From positions 1-53,589 of the forward strand of contig JBGVIJ010000063.1 of assembly GCA_045123075.1 (NCBI GenBank): a stretch of DNA of 53,589 bases. The letters run 5' to 3'. How positions within the stretch are numbered: position 1 is the stretch's first letter; the number at the start of each line of letters is the position of its first letter. A model generated the notes under the pieces. That model was not told the origin of the DNA. It worked only from the letters and a program-made list of their open reading frames with translations, and made no database searches. The DNA comes from JAHHUH01 sp045123075. GTDB taxonomy: Bacteria; Bacillota; Negativicutes; Acidaminococcales; Acidaminococcaceae. This document shows, piece after piece, positions 1-8,020 of the stretch. Made by a program: the position numbers and the translations under genes.

Positions 1-545
1 CGGCAAGCAGCTTTGTTAAGGATAACTTCAAAGCCAGCGTTACGTAATTGTAAGACAGTATTTTTTACGCAGTAATCAGTAGCGAGACCGCCACAAATTA
101 CAGTGGTGATACCGTTGCAACGCAAGTATTCGATAACACCGGTAGAAAGTTTGTTGCCTAAATCGTGGTAGCAAGCACCGTAAGGATGTTTATCAACTTC
201 AATGCCTTTGAAAACTTGGAAGTCGTAAGCTGCAGGGTCAAGTCCGGGAATGAAGTCGAAGCCTTTAGTGCCGATGATGGCATGTGCCGGCCAACGGATA
301 TCTAAATCAGGATGACCTTCGATGGGAGAAAGAGGCGGGTTGGTTTCGTCACTAAGCCACAGAGCTTTGGGAGTGTGCGCGTCGCGTGAAGCAACACGCA
401 AGTTAGCGAATCTTGCTTGGGAATTAAGTTCGTCCGCGATTTGATCACCTTCTAAAACAGGCAGTTCTTCAGGACAGATAGGGGTAAAAGTATTTTGTGC
501 ATCGATGTCAAAGGATGCAATAAATTTCTTTTCTGGTAATTTCAT
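1..545 (-). CDS. pncA: Nicotinamidase (3' end outside window)
   Basis: Hydrolyses nicotinamide to nicotinate and ammonia in the cytoplasm for NAD salvage. Reading the minus strand from the ATG at 545 gives 181 codons with no stop before the window edge; family members are roughly 180-220 aa, so only a short tail is missing. The isochorismatase-fold catalytic triad is visible: Asp15 in FDIDAQNTF, Lys113 in VFKGIEVDK and Cys159 in CGGLATDYCV. Asp55 and His57 in SRDAHTP and His88 fit metal ligands. The start is preceded by an AAGGAAG-type ribosome site. The gene stands alone and diverges from znuA. Isochorismatase is the alternative, but the KGIEVDKHPYG and TDYC segments favour nicotinamidase. 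Confidence 0.9.
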   Translation of the reverse strand, partial: MKLPEKKFIASFDIDAQNTFTPICPEELPVLEGDQIADELNSQARFANLRVASRDAHTPKALWLSDETNPPLSPIEGHPDLDIRWPAHAIIGTKGFDFIPGLDPAAYDFQVFKGIEVDKHPYGACYHDLGNKLSTGVIEYLRCNGITTVICGGLATDYCVKNTVLQLRNAGFEVILNKAAC

Positions 546-602
546 AATGACACTTCCTTTAATATAAGAATAGAGTCCCTAGAAAGGAATTTCTGTGCTT
601 GT

Positions 603-631
603 ATTATAGTACCATCTGATTAATTTATCAA
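603..631 (-). promoter_or_regulatory. Sigma-A-type promoter of pncA
   Basis: On the minus strand TTGATA (626-631) and TATAAT (603-608) are separated by exactly 17 bases, 58 bases upstream of the pncA start. The match to the housekeeping consensus is close. Confidence 0.75.
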
Positions 632-662
632 TTTTTATTTGCATTTATTCAGAGTGATTCCG

Positions 663-691
663 TTGACTATGTTTGGCGTAGGTTATAGAAT
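663..691 (+). promoter_or_regulatory. Sigma-A-type promoter of the znu operon
   Basis: TTGACT (663-668) and TAGAAT (686-691) with a 17-base spacer lie 55 bases before the znuA start. I looked for a Zur-type palindrome around it and saw no convincing one. Confidence 0.65.
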
Positions 692-746
692 AATTATGGA
701 TGACTATGTATAAGGTCGCTTCCTTTGAGGGAAGTTTGGAGGATAT

Positions 747-1673
747 ATGAGAAAATTAGCATTAATGATGCTGTCCGTAGCATTTTTAATAATGGGTTGT
801 GGTGGCGATAAGCCAAACGCTTCTGAAAAATTACAAGTTGCTGCCAGTTTCTATCCGATGGCGGAATTTGCTCGCAATGTTGGCGGAGATAAGGCGGAAG
901 TTTTCGTTCTCGTTCCAGATGGAGCAGAAGCTCATGATTGGGAACCGTCTCCAGCAGATTTGACTCGTCTTGGTAAAGCACAGGTTTTTGTTTACAACGG
1001 GGTAGTAGAACCTTGGGCGAAGCAAGCTTTGACTGCCCTAAGCGAGCGTAAAATTTTGGCAGTGCAAACTGGTTTAGGTTTGTACGAACGTGCAGGTGAA
1101 TTTCACGAGGAACACCATCATCACGACCATGGCTGTGCTCACGGTAAGCAAGATCCCCACGTGTGGATTAGTCCTAAAAAAGCTATTAAGCAAGTGGAGC
1201 GTATTGCTGCTGTTTTGTGCGAAGCTGACGAAAAGAATGCCAAGTATTATCAAAATAATAGTGCTAAGTATGTGGAACAGTTGAAGGCTTTAGATATTCA
1301 GCTTACTAATTTGGCTAATAAAGCTCCCCGCAAAGCGTTCGTAACTGCTCACGCTGCCTTTGGTCATTTGGCGGATGATTATGGTTTAAAACAAATGGCG
1401 GTGAATGGACTTAGTCCTCATGCTGAGCCTACTCCTGCTGATTTGCAACGCTTAATTAAAGTTGTACAAGAAGAAAATGTGCGTTATGTTTTCTTTGAAA
1501 CTTTAACAGACCCAAAGCTTGCGAAGCTTGTTGCTGAGGAAACCGGTGCGGAAATCTCCGTCCTTGACCCTTTGGAAGGTTTGAACGAAGAAGGTCGTAA
1601 AAAGAAATTGGACTATTTGCAAATTATGCAACGCAATATTCATAATTTACAAATTGCTTTGAATGCGAAATAA
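747..1673 (+). CDS. znuA: Zinc ABC transporter substrate-binding lipoprotein
   Basis: Captures Zn2+ (possibly Mn2+) outside the membrane and delivers it to the ZnuB permease. The 308-aa product starts with a lipoprotein signal ending LIMGC, so Cys18 should be lipidated. Cluster A-1 metal-protein features are present: His63 in EAHDWEPSP, His138 in DPHVWISP and His202/His207 in HAAFGHL. A His-rich loop (about residues 120-132, HEEHHHHDHGCAHG) is typical of zinc rather than manganese binding proteins. Translation starts at the ATG after GGAGG. It is the first gene of znuA-znuC-znuB, with znuC 9 bases downstream. Confidence 0.92.
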   Translation: MRKLALMMLSVAFLIMGCGGDKPNASEKLQVAASFYPMAEFARNVGGDKAEVFVLVPDGAEAHDWEPSPADLTRLGKAQVFVYNGVVEPWAKQALTALSERKILAVQTGLGLYERAGEFHEEHHHHDHGCAHGKQDPHVWISPKKAIKQVERIAAVLCEADEKNAKYYQNNSAKYVEQLKALDIQLTNLANKAPRKAFVTAHAAFGHLADDYGLKQMAVNGLSPHAEPTPADLQRLIKVVQEENVRYVFFETLTDPKLAKLVAEETGAEISVLDPLEGLNEEGRKKKLDYLQIMQRNIHNLQIALNAK

Positions 1674-1682
1674 GGAATTGTG

Positions 1683-2402
1683 ATGAAGAAAATTATTGAA
1701 ATTAAAGACCTTGGCTTTGATTATGGCGAAGGTTGGGTTTTTCATAAACTGAATTTGGAAATTGCTGAAGGTGATTTTGTTGCGGTAATTGGTGCTAACG
1801 GTGCGGGTAAGAGTACTTTGCTCAAAATGCTTGCCAATGTCATTGAACCTACTGTTGGCGAAATCTCTTATTATGGTACTCCCATTCAAGATTTTAAAAA
1901 CTGGGAACACATTGGTTACGTTCCCCAAAATCCAGGACGTGCGCAAAAGAACTTTCCTATTAGCGTCCGTGAAGTGGTTGGCTTGGGACTTTTGAAAGCT
2001 AATAGTTTGATTCATCGTCATACTGCTAAGGATAAGGAAGCCATTAACGAAATTATGGAGCGGTTTAATCTTGATGAACTGCGTCATCGTAAGATTGGTG
2101 ATTTGAGTGGCGGGCAGCAGCAAAGAGTGTTTCTTGCCAGAGCAATGGTGAAGCAACCGAAGATTTTATTGCTTGACGAACCTGCTACCGGTATTGATAC
2201 TGCTGCGAAAGCAGATTTGTACGCTATGCTGAAAAAGATTAACCGCGAACAAGGCGTTACTATTATTATGGTAAGCCACGATTTGGAATTGGCGGCGGAT
2301 GCTGCGCAAAATGCACTGTGCCTTGACCATGGAATTTGCTTCTGGGGTGAAGTGCATGCGGCACTTAAACATCATCATAAGCACGGTTATTTTTATAGAT
2401 AG
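1683..2402 (+). CDS. znuC: Zinc ABC transporter ATP-binding protein
   Basis: ATPase of the zinc importer. The 239-aa protein has Walker A GANGAGKST (37-45), Q-loop region VPQNP, signature LSGGQQQR (141-148), Walker B ILLLDEP (161-167) and H-loop SHD (198-200). The start is taken as ATG 1683, 5-6 bases after AAGGA; a GTG immediately before it is the alternative. The C-terminus is His-rich (LKHHHKHG), which is unusual for the ATPase subunit but matches the other two subunits. It lies between znuA and znuB in one operon. Confidence 0.92.
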   Translation: MKKIIEIKDLGFDYGEGWVFHKLNLEIAEGDFVAVIGANGAGKSTLLKMLANVIEPTVGEISYYGTPIQDFKNWEHIGYVPQNPGRAQKNFPISVREVVGLGLLKANSLIHRHTAKDKEAINEIMERFNLDELRHRKIGDLSGGQQQRVFLARAMVKQPKILLLDEPATGIDTAAKADLYAMLKKINREQGVTIIMVSHDLELAADAAQNALCLDHGICFWGEVHAALKHHHKHGYFYR

Positions 2403-2413
2403 AGGTATTGGCG

Positions 2414-3286
2414 ATGTTAGAAATGTTTGAAATGGAATTTATGCAGCGCGCCTGGATGGCAGGCATAATCATGGCAATAATCTGTCCATTGATTGGTAGC
2501 TTCCTTGTATTGCGTAGGCAGTCCTTAATCGGTGACGGTTTGGGACATATTGCGTTTGCCGGCGTGGCGGGCGGTGCGCTTTTTAGTTATAGCCCTGTAG
2601 TCAGTGCTGCGGTTGCGACAATTTTAGGTGCGCTTGCCATTGAAAAGGTACGCGTGAAATTGTCCGACGCTGCGGATATGGTGCTGGCAATTTTCTTCTA
2701 TAGCGGTATGGGTTTAGCGGTAATCTTTACCAGTATGAATAAGGATGGCGGCTTTAATTTGGGCAGTATCCTTTTTGGCAGCCTTATGACAGTTAGCAGC
2801 AGGGATTTGTGCATTGTAGCTGCTTTAGGTTTGTGCACAGTACTTTTTGTGATTTTGTATTATCGCCCCTTGCAATATTTAACTTTTGATGAAACCTCTG
2901 CAAAAGTGGCAGGCTTGCCTGTAGATAAATTAAATATGCTTTTAGCGGTGCTTACTGCTTTGACCGTAGCCCTGTCCATGCGTATCGTTGGCTTGCTACT
3001 TGTTTCTGCCATGATGGTTATTCCTGTGGCGTGTGCATTGCAAACTGCTAAAAGCTTTGCCCAAACTATTTTGCAAAGTATCGCTTATGGTGTTATTGCT
3101 GTTGCACTCGGCTTGATTACTTCTTATTATGCTAATCTTGCCCCCGGTGGAACAGTTGTTTTAACTTGTACTGCGCTATTTTGCCTGAGCATTTTGCTTG
3201 GCAAAAAGAAGACTGGTCAAAAACCAGCACCAGCTCATTGTCACCACTGTAAAGTATGCGAGGAGGAAGCGAAGAATGAAGGCTGA
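2414..3286 (+). CDS. znuB: Zinc ABC transporter permease
   Basis: Integral membrane permease of the ABC-3 (ZnuB/MntB) family, about 290 aa with eight or so hydrophobic helices. The family segments GDGLGHIAFAG near the N-terminus and RIVGLLLVSAMMVIP in the C-terminal half are present. Start ATG 2414 is 8 bases after AGAGG; upstream TTG 2408 and downstream ATG 2423 are less likely. The last 20 residues form a Cys/His/Glu-rich cytoplasmic tail (HCHHCKVCEEE) that I do not know as a regular family feature. The 3' end overlaps the next gene by 11 bases. Confidence 0.9.
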   Translation: MLEMFEMEFMQRAWMAGIIMAIICPLIGSFLVLRRQSLIGDGLGHIAFAGVAGGALFSYSPVVSAAVATILGALAIEKVRVKLSDAADMVLAIFFYSGMGLAVIFTSMNKDGGFNLGSILFGSLMTVSSRDLCIVAALGLCTVLFVILYYRPLQYLTFDETSAKVAGLPVDKLNMLLAVLTALTVALSMRIVGLLLVSAMMVIPVACALQTAKSFAQTILQSIAYGVIAVALGLITSYYANLAPGGTVVLTCTALFCLSILLGKKKTGQKPAPAHCHHCKVCEEEAKNEG

Positions 3287-4091
3287 TTTACATGTTCATA
3301 CTTGTGCTTCCGATGGCAATTGGACTCCTGCGGAGCTTATTACCGCGGCTCAAAAGGTTGGACTTGGGGCACTTGCTGTAACTGACCACGATAGTGTTGC
3401 TAATGTGCTGGAAACAGAACGTTTGGCGAAGGAAGCTGGTTTAAAATTTATTCCTGCTTCTGAAATTTGTTCTACTAAAAATGATATTAGCTTCCATATT
3501 TTAGGGTATGGTATTGATATTACTAATAAAACTCTTTTAGAATTGCTCCGTCATAATGAAGCGCTCTTAGACCAAAAAGACGTGGATAGTGTTGCTATGC
3601 TAGAACGTGATGGTTGGGACGTAAGCGTTGCAGAATTTGAGCATTATACTTATGACAGACGACGCGGGGGCTGGCGTAGCCTTGCCTACTTGATTGATAA
3701 AGGCTTGTGCGTTGACGTGGTAGATTTCTTTAAACGCATCTTTACCAAGGAACACGACCTTGCTTTCCCGGTTTTTCCGTCCATTGACGAAATTATCAAA
3801 ACAATTCACGGAGCAGGTGGCGTAGCTTTGTGCGCTCATGCGGCAAGTGGCTTTCACGGACCCGGCTTGGAAAAAGTTTTGACAATGCTTAGGGAAGAAG
3901 CTTTTGACGGTTACGAATGCTTTCATTCCGGGCACGACGAAGAGGCGACAAAAGCTTTGCTTAAATATTGCAAGGATAATGGACTTCTCATAAGTGGCGG
4001 TAGTGATTGCCATGGTACTTTCGCACCGGGTAGAAACTTGGGTGAGCCGGAAGTTCATATAGAACAATTATATTTGCCTGGTTTATTATAA
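3276..4091 (+). CDS. PHP-domain metal-dependent phosphoesterase (TrpH/RNase AM-like)
   Basis: A 271-aa PHP-domain protein of the TrpH/YciV type. Metal-binding motifs are visible: HVHTCASDG (His6, His8), TDHDS (Asp37-His38-Asp39), CAHAASG in the middle and GGSDCHG near the C-terminus. Characterised relatives hydrolyse nucleoside 3',5'-bisphosphates or trim short RNAs 5'-3' using divalent metals. The start is ATG 3276, which follows AGGAGGAAG inside the end of znuB; a longer reading from 3198 would have no ribosome site. The overlap implies translational coupling to the zinc permease. The exact substrate is not decided by sequence. Confidence 0.82.
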   Translation: MKADLHVHTCASDGNWTPAELITAAQKVGLGALAVTDHDSVANVLETERLAKEAGLKFIPASEICSTKNDISFHILGYGIDITNKTLLELLRHNEALLDQKDVDSVAMLERDGWDVSVAEFEHYTYDRRRGGWRSLAYLIDKGLCVDVVDFFKRIFTKEHDLAFPVFPSIDEIIKTIHGAGGVALCAHAASGFHGPGLEKVLTMLREEAFDGYECFHSGHDEEATKALLKYCKDNGLLISGGSDCHGTFAPGRNLGEPEVHIEQLYLPGLL

Positions 4092-4136
4092 AAATGTTAG
4101 AATAAAGCATAAATCTTTGGCGTGGAGGGAACTTAG

Positions 4137-5264
4137 ATGGAAAAATCTAAAGTTTATTTTACTGATTTTCGTACTCCCCATAGCGGTATGAGCATTCCGC
4201 AAAAATTACAAAAGCTGATTAAAAAAGCTGGTATTGGCAATATTAATTTTGAAAAACAATTTGCTGCTATTAAAATTCATTTTGGCGAACCTGGTAATAT
4301 TTCTTACTTGCGTCCTAATTTCGCAAAAGCAGTTGTAGATGTTATTAAAGAACTTGGTGGTAAACCTTTCCTTACTGACTGCAACACTTTGTATGTTGGT
4401 CGTCGCAAAGAAGCTTTGGAACATATGGATAGTGCTTACGAAAATGGTTTCTCTCCTTTCAGCACCGGTTGCCACGTAATTATTGCGGACGGTTTGAAAG
4501 GTACTGATGAAGCTTATGTTCCCGTACATAATGGCGAGCTGGTAAAGGAAGCTAAAATTGGTCGTGCAATTATGGATGCAGACGTATTCGTTTCCTTGAC
4601 TCACTTTAAAGGTCACGAAATGGCAGGCTTTGGCGGTGCTATTAAAAATATCGGTATGGGTGGCGGTTCCCGTGCAGGTAAAATGGAAATGCACAATGAT
4701 GGTCATCCCAAAGTTAGTGCTAAAAAATGTATTGGTTGTGGTCGTTGCGTAAATATTTGCGCCCACGGTGCTCCTGTTGTTACTGATGGCAAAGCTAAAA
4801 TTGATGTAGCTAAATGTGTTGGTTGTGGTCGTTGCTTGGGTATTTGCCCCATGGATGCAATTAGCACCATGTACGATGCAAGCTTGGATAATTTGAATAA
4901 AAAGATGGCGGAATATGCTCAAGCTATTTGCTACGGCAGACCTCATTTCCACATTAGCTTGATTGTAGACGTTTCCCCGTACTGCGATTGCCACGGCGAA
5001 AACGATGCTCCTATCGTTGCAGACATTGGTATGCTGGCTTCCTTTGACCCGGTTGCTCTTGACCAAGCTTGTGTAGATTTGGTATGTGCTGCTCCTCCCA
5101 TGCCTAACTCTGTTTTGGGTGAAGCTCACGCGAAAAATGCAGCAGCTTGTGAAGGACACGATCATTTCCACAATACCAGTCCGGATTCTGAATGGAAGAT
5201 GTGCCTTGAACATGCAGAAAAAATTGGTTTAGGCACTCGCCAATATGAACTGGTAAAAATTTAA
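4137..5264 (+). CDS. DUF362 protein with two 4Fe-4S ferredoxin domains
   Basis: A 375-aa cytoplasmic iron-sulfur protein. Residues about 1-190 resemble DUF362 (IKIHFGEPGNISYLRP, FKGHEMAGFGGAIKNIGMG). Two consecutive CxxCxxCxxxC motifs follow, Cys198/201/204/208 and Cys227/230/233/237, as in 2x[4Fe-4S] ferredoxins. The rest of the DUF362 domain continues after the ferredoxin insert. The family is common in anaerobes and its reaction is not settled; an electron-transfer role is an inference. It has its own GGAGGGAAC ribosome site and lies 45 bases after the PHP gene, so it may be the last gene of the znu transcript. Confidence 0.8.
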   Translation: MEKSKVYFTDFRTPHSGMSIPQKLQKLIKKAGIGNINFEKQFAAIKIHFGEPGNISYLRPNFAKAVVDVIKELGGKPFLTDCNTLYVGRRKEALEHMDSAYENGFSPFSTGCHVIIADGLKGTDEAYVPVHNGELVKEAKIGRAIMDADVFVSLTHFKGHEMAGFGGAIKNIGMGGGSRAGKMEMHNDGHPKVSAKKCIGCGRCVNICAHGAPVVTDGKAKIDVAKCVGCGRCLGICPMDAISTMYDASLDNLNKKMAEYAQAICYGRPHFHISLIVDVSPYCDCHGENDAPIVADIGMLASFDPVALDQACVDLVCAAPPMPNSVLGEAHAKNAAACEGHDHFHNTSPDSEWKMCLEHAEKIGLGTRQYELVKI

Positions 5265-5302
5265 AAGTTTTTCAAATAATTAACAATTATTATCCATTGT
5301 TG

Positions 5303-5311
5303 TGATATAAT
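5303..5311 (+). promoter_or_regulatory. Extended -10 promoter of the 93-aa gene
   Basis: TGATATAAT at 5303-5311 is a full extended -10 element (TG, one base, TATAAT). No good -35 box is seen. It lies 33 bases before the start codon. Confidence 0.55.
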
Positions 5312-5343
5312 AGACATAACAAAACAGAACGGAGGGTTTCAAT

Positions 5344-5625
5344 ATGGCAAAGATTACCTATTCTTTTGAGGATGCAATTCAAATTTATCACAGAAGTTCT
5401 TCTACAATTGAAGTTTTTGAACCGCTGGTTGCTGAAGAAGATTGGCAAGGCATTCGTCCTGACGCTGTTAGACGTACTGAAGATTATTTCAGTGATGATG
5501 AACTGCTTGACTTCGACCAATTTACCAAAGAACAATATGCTGAAAAAATTGGTAGTGTAGATGGTAAGCCTGATGAAGCTTTCCCCGTACTTGTAGCTGT
5601 ACGTAAAGCACGCGAAGCGGAATAA
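5344..5625 (+). CDS. Small acidic protein of unknown function
   Basis: A 93-aa acidic, soluble product (MAKITYSFEDAIQIYHRS...) with no signal peptide, membrane segment or cysteine that I can see. I do not recognise its family. It is very likely expressed: an extended -10 promoter lies upstream, GGAGGG precedes the ATG, and an intrinsic terminator follows 20 bases after the stop, making a one-gene transcription unit. Codon use resembles its neighbours. Confidence 0.72.
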   Translation: MAKITYSFEDAIQIYHRSSSTIEVFEPLVAEEDWQGIRPDAVRRTEDYFSDDELLDFDQFTKEQYAEKIGSVDGKPDEAFPVLVAVRKAREAE

Positions 5626-5644
5626 TTTTGAAGCGATTTTAACT

Positions 5645-5667
5645 GAGGGAGCAATGCTCCCTCTTTT
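5645..5667 (+). terminator. Intrinsic terminator of the 93-aa gene
   Basis: GAGGGAGC / GCTCCCTC stem (8 bp) with a 3-base loop, followed by TTTT. Confidence 0.85.
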
Positions 5668-5716
5668 ATGTTTTTATGAATGGATTTCTAAAATATTTTT
5701 AAATAATATGCAATTA

Positions 5717-5725
5717 TGTTATAAT
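5717..5725 (+). promoter_or_regulatory. Extended -10 promoter of the yigZ-symporter unit
   Basis: TGTTATAAT at 5717-5725 is an extended -10 element, 30 bases before the TTG start of the YigZ-family gene. Confidence 0.55.
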
Positions 5726-5754
5726 AGTCACATAAATTTTTGGAGGACTGTGCT

Positions 5755-6372
5755 TTGTTCACTATTGTTAAAGATTTCCGTCAGGAAATCGTTATCGAAA
5801 AATCTCGTTTTATATGTACGCTGAAAAAGGTTCATAGTGAAGCGGAAGCCCAAGAGTTCATTAAAACAATTAAGAAAGAATTTTGGGATGCAACACATAA
5901 TTGTTCTGCTTATATTGTTGATGAAATGGCGCAACGTTCCAGTGACGATGGGGAACCTTCCGGTACAGCAGGGTTGCCTATGTTGGAAGTGCTTCGTAAG
6001 AACAAGCTTACCAACACTGCTGCGGTAGTTACCAGATACTTTGGCGGCATAAAGCTTGGTGCAGGTGGACTTGTTCGGGCTTACACAAACAGCGTGGCGG
6101 AAGCAGTAAAGGCTACCGGTATTGCTCAAAAGGTTTTGGTAAGCAAGTTTAGCTTCATCTATGATTTAAACGAGGTTGGAAAAATTTTGAATATCCTTTA
6201 TCAGCAACAACTTTTTGAAATTGCTGATGTGGAGTACGGTTTAAAAGCAAAGGTCATTTTAAAAATGAAGGACAGCGATAAAGAGGCTGCAGAAACTTGG
6301 CTTACGGAAAGTTTAAACAAGGTTGTGCAGTTAGAAAGAGAAGGCAGCGAATTCATTGAAGTTCCGCTGTAA
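5755..6372 (+). CDS. YigZ/IMPACT-family protein
   Basis: A 205-aa member of the UPF0029/IMPACT family. The N-terminal domain carries the hallmark TRYFGGIKLGAGGLVRAY and DDGEPSGTAG segments; the smaller C-terminal half is the DUF1949-like ferredoxin-fold domain. Relatives bind nucleic acid or ribosome-associated factors, but the bacterial function is not established. I place the start at TTG 5755, 8 bases after GGAGG (5742-5746); the longer reading frame from 5740 would start inside that ribosome site. It is followed after 31 bases by a Na+ symporter gene, probably on the same transcript. Confidence 0.85.
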   Translation: MFTIVKDFRQEIVIEKSRFICTLKKVHSEAEAQEFIKTIKKEFWDATHNCSAYIVDEMAQRSSDDGEPSGTAGLPMLEVLRKNKLTNTAAVVTRYFGGIKLGAGGLVRAYTNSVAEAVKATGIAQKVLVSKFSFIYDLNEVGKILNILYQQQLFEIADVEYGLKAKVILKMKDSDKEAAETWLTESLNKVVQLEREGSEFIEVPL

Positions 6373-6403
6373 GCTGTTCGATAAATTAAGGGGAGGATTA
6401 AAA

Positions 6404-7816
6404 ATGGATTTTATTTCTAACATTGTTGACACTCTTAACGGGTGGCTGTGGTCTTATGTTTTGATTGCTATGTTGGTTGGCTTGGGTACTTGGTTCACCG
6501 TTGGTAGTGGTTTTGTGCAAATTCGTTGCATCAAAGAGATGGTACGCTTGATTACTAAAACCGCAGGTTCCCAAGTTGGTGAAGGTGGTATTTCTTCTTT
6601 CCAAGCGTTCTGCATTTCTACTGCTTCTCGCGTAGGCGTTGGAAATATTGCAGGCGTAGCTATCGCAGTTGTAGCAGGCGGTCCCGGTGCAGTTTTCTGG
6701 ATGTGGCTCATCGCTTTGATTGGTAGTGCTTCCGGTTTCGTAGAAAGTACTCTTGGTCAAATTTACAAAGTTCCCCGTCAAGGTGGCGGTTTCTTGGGTG
6801 GTCCTGCATACTACATTAAAAATGTATTGGGCAACAAGTCTATGGCAGTACTTTTTGCAGTATTGATTTCTGTAACTTATGGTTTGATTTTTAACTCCGT
6901 ACAATCTAACACCATCGCAATTTCTTGCTCAAATGCTTTTGGCGTAGATAGAGTTGTTATCGGTGGTGTAGTTACTGCTTTAACTGCGTTGGTAATCTTT
7001 GGCGGTATTACTCGTATTGCAAAAGTTGCTGAAATGATGGTTCCCTTTATGGCAGGCATCTATCTTTTGGTTGCACTCTATGTAGTAATTTGCAATATCT
7101 CTTTAGTTCCGCAAATGTTAGCTGATATTTTTAGTTCTGCATTTGGTATGGACGCTGCTCTTGGCGGTGGTATTGGTGCTGCAATGATGCAAGGTATCAA
7201 ACGCGGTTTGTTCTCTAATGAAGCTGGTATGGGTGCTGTTCCTAATGCTGCAGCTACTGCTACTACCAGTCATCCTGTTAAACAAGGTTTGATTCAAGCT
7301 TTTGGCGTATTCGTAGATACTCTCTTGGTATGTACTGCTTCTGCTTTCATCGTACTCTTGACTAAAGACTATGCTGCAAGTGGCAAAACCGGTATTGAAT
7401 TAGCGCAATTTGCTTTATCTCAACATATTGGTTCTTGGGCAGGTACTTTCCTCGCAATTATGATTATCCTTTTTGCATTTAGCTCCATCGTTGGTAACTA
7501 CTATTATGGCGATATCAATATGCCGTTTATTTGCGAAAGCAAAACTGTTTTGAATGTTTATCGTGCAATGGTAGTTGGTATGGTTATGTTTGGTAGTGTG
7601 GCAGAAGTTCCCTTTGTTTGGAATTTAGCTGACTTGTTCATGGCATTTATGGCTATTGTAAACTTGATTGCCATTGCTCGTTTGAGCAAATACGCTTACG
7701 TTGCTCTGGATGATTATTTAGCACAAAAACGTGCAGGTATTGTGGAACCTGAATTTGACCCGTCTGTAATGCCGGATCAAAAAGGTATCTTTAGCTGGGG
7801 CAAAGAAGAAAAATAA
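6404..7816 (+). CDS. Alanine/glycine:cation symporter family (AGCS) transporter
   Basis: A 470-aa polytopic membrane protein of the AGCS (AlsT/DagA) family, which takes up alanine or glycine with Na+ (or H+). Family signatures are visible: SFQAFCISTASRVGVGNIAGV near residues 50-75, the GGPGAVFWMW segment, and RGLFSNEAGMGAVPNAAATA around 265-285. About ten or eleven hydrophobic helices can be counted. The start is ATG 6404 after GGGGAGGA, not the upstream in-frame codon inside yigZ. A strong terminator closes the unit. Confidence 0.92.
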   Translation: MDFISNIVDTLNGWLWSYVLIAMLVGLGTWFTVGSGFVQIRCIKEMVRLITKTAGSQVGEGGISSFQAFCISTASRVGVGNIAGVAIAVVAGGPGAVFWMWLIALIGSASGFVESTLGQIYKVPRQGGGFLGGPAYYIKNVLGNKSMAVLFAVLISVTYGLIFNSVQSNTIAISCSNAFGVDRVVIGGVVTALTALVIFGGITRIAKVAEMMVPFMAGIYLLVALYVVICNISLVPQMLADIFSSAFGMDAALGGGIGAAMMQGIKRGLFSNEAGMGAVPNAAATATTSHPVKQGLIQAFGVFVDTLLVCTASAFIVLLTKDYAASGKTGIELAQFALSQHIGSWAGTFLAIMIILFAFSSIVGNYYYGDINMPFICESKTVLNVYRAMVVGMVMFGSVAEVPFVWNLADLFMAFMAIVNLIAIARLSKYAYVALDDYLAQKRAGIVEPEFDPSVMPDQKGIFSWGKEEK

Positions 7817-7830
7817 ATTTTAGTTTTCAA

Positions 7831-7858
7831 GGGGTACGCGATAAGCGTACCCCTTTTT
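7831..7858 (+). terminator. Intrinsic terminator after the AGCS gene
   Basis: GGGGTACGC / GCGTACCCC stem (9 bp), 5-base loop, followed by TTTTT. Confidence 0.9.
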
Positions 7859-7895
7859 GTATTTTGAATATATTAAAGATATGGGAAAAACTTTT

Positions 7896-7924
7896 TTGAA
7901 TTATACTCTTATCTATGGTACAAT
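7896..7924 (+). promoter_or_regulatory. Sigma-A-type promoter of the M23/bactofilin unit
   Basis: TTGAAT (7896-7901), 17-base spacer, TACAAT (7919-7924). The transcript would carry a leader of about 90 bases before the M23 start codon. Confidence 0.65.
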
Positions 7925-8020
7925 AAAAAATGCACTAGAGGGCATTCAAGGCAGGGGTGTGTCTTTTTGTCCGTTTTTGACTTAGAAAATAGCCTTGGGC
8001 GTAATTTTAAAGGGGATACG

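Noticed and set aside
603..747. Zur box in the pncA-znuA intergenic region
   Set aside because: No convincing palindrome of the Zur type found by eye.
4206..5213. Long minus-strand frame (335 codons) opposite the DUF362/ferredoxin gene
   Set aside because: Shadow of the real gene: no ribosome site, low-complexity Thr/Asn/Phe-rich composition, and the plus strand carries clear 4Fe-4S motifs.
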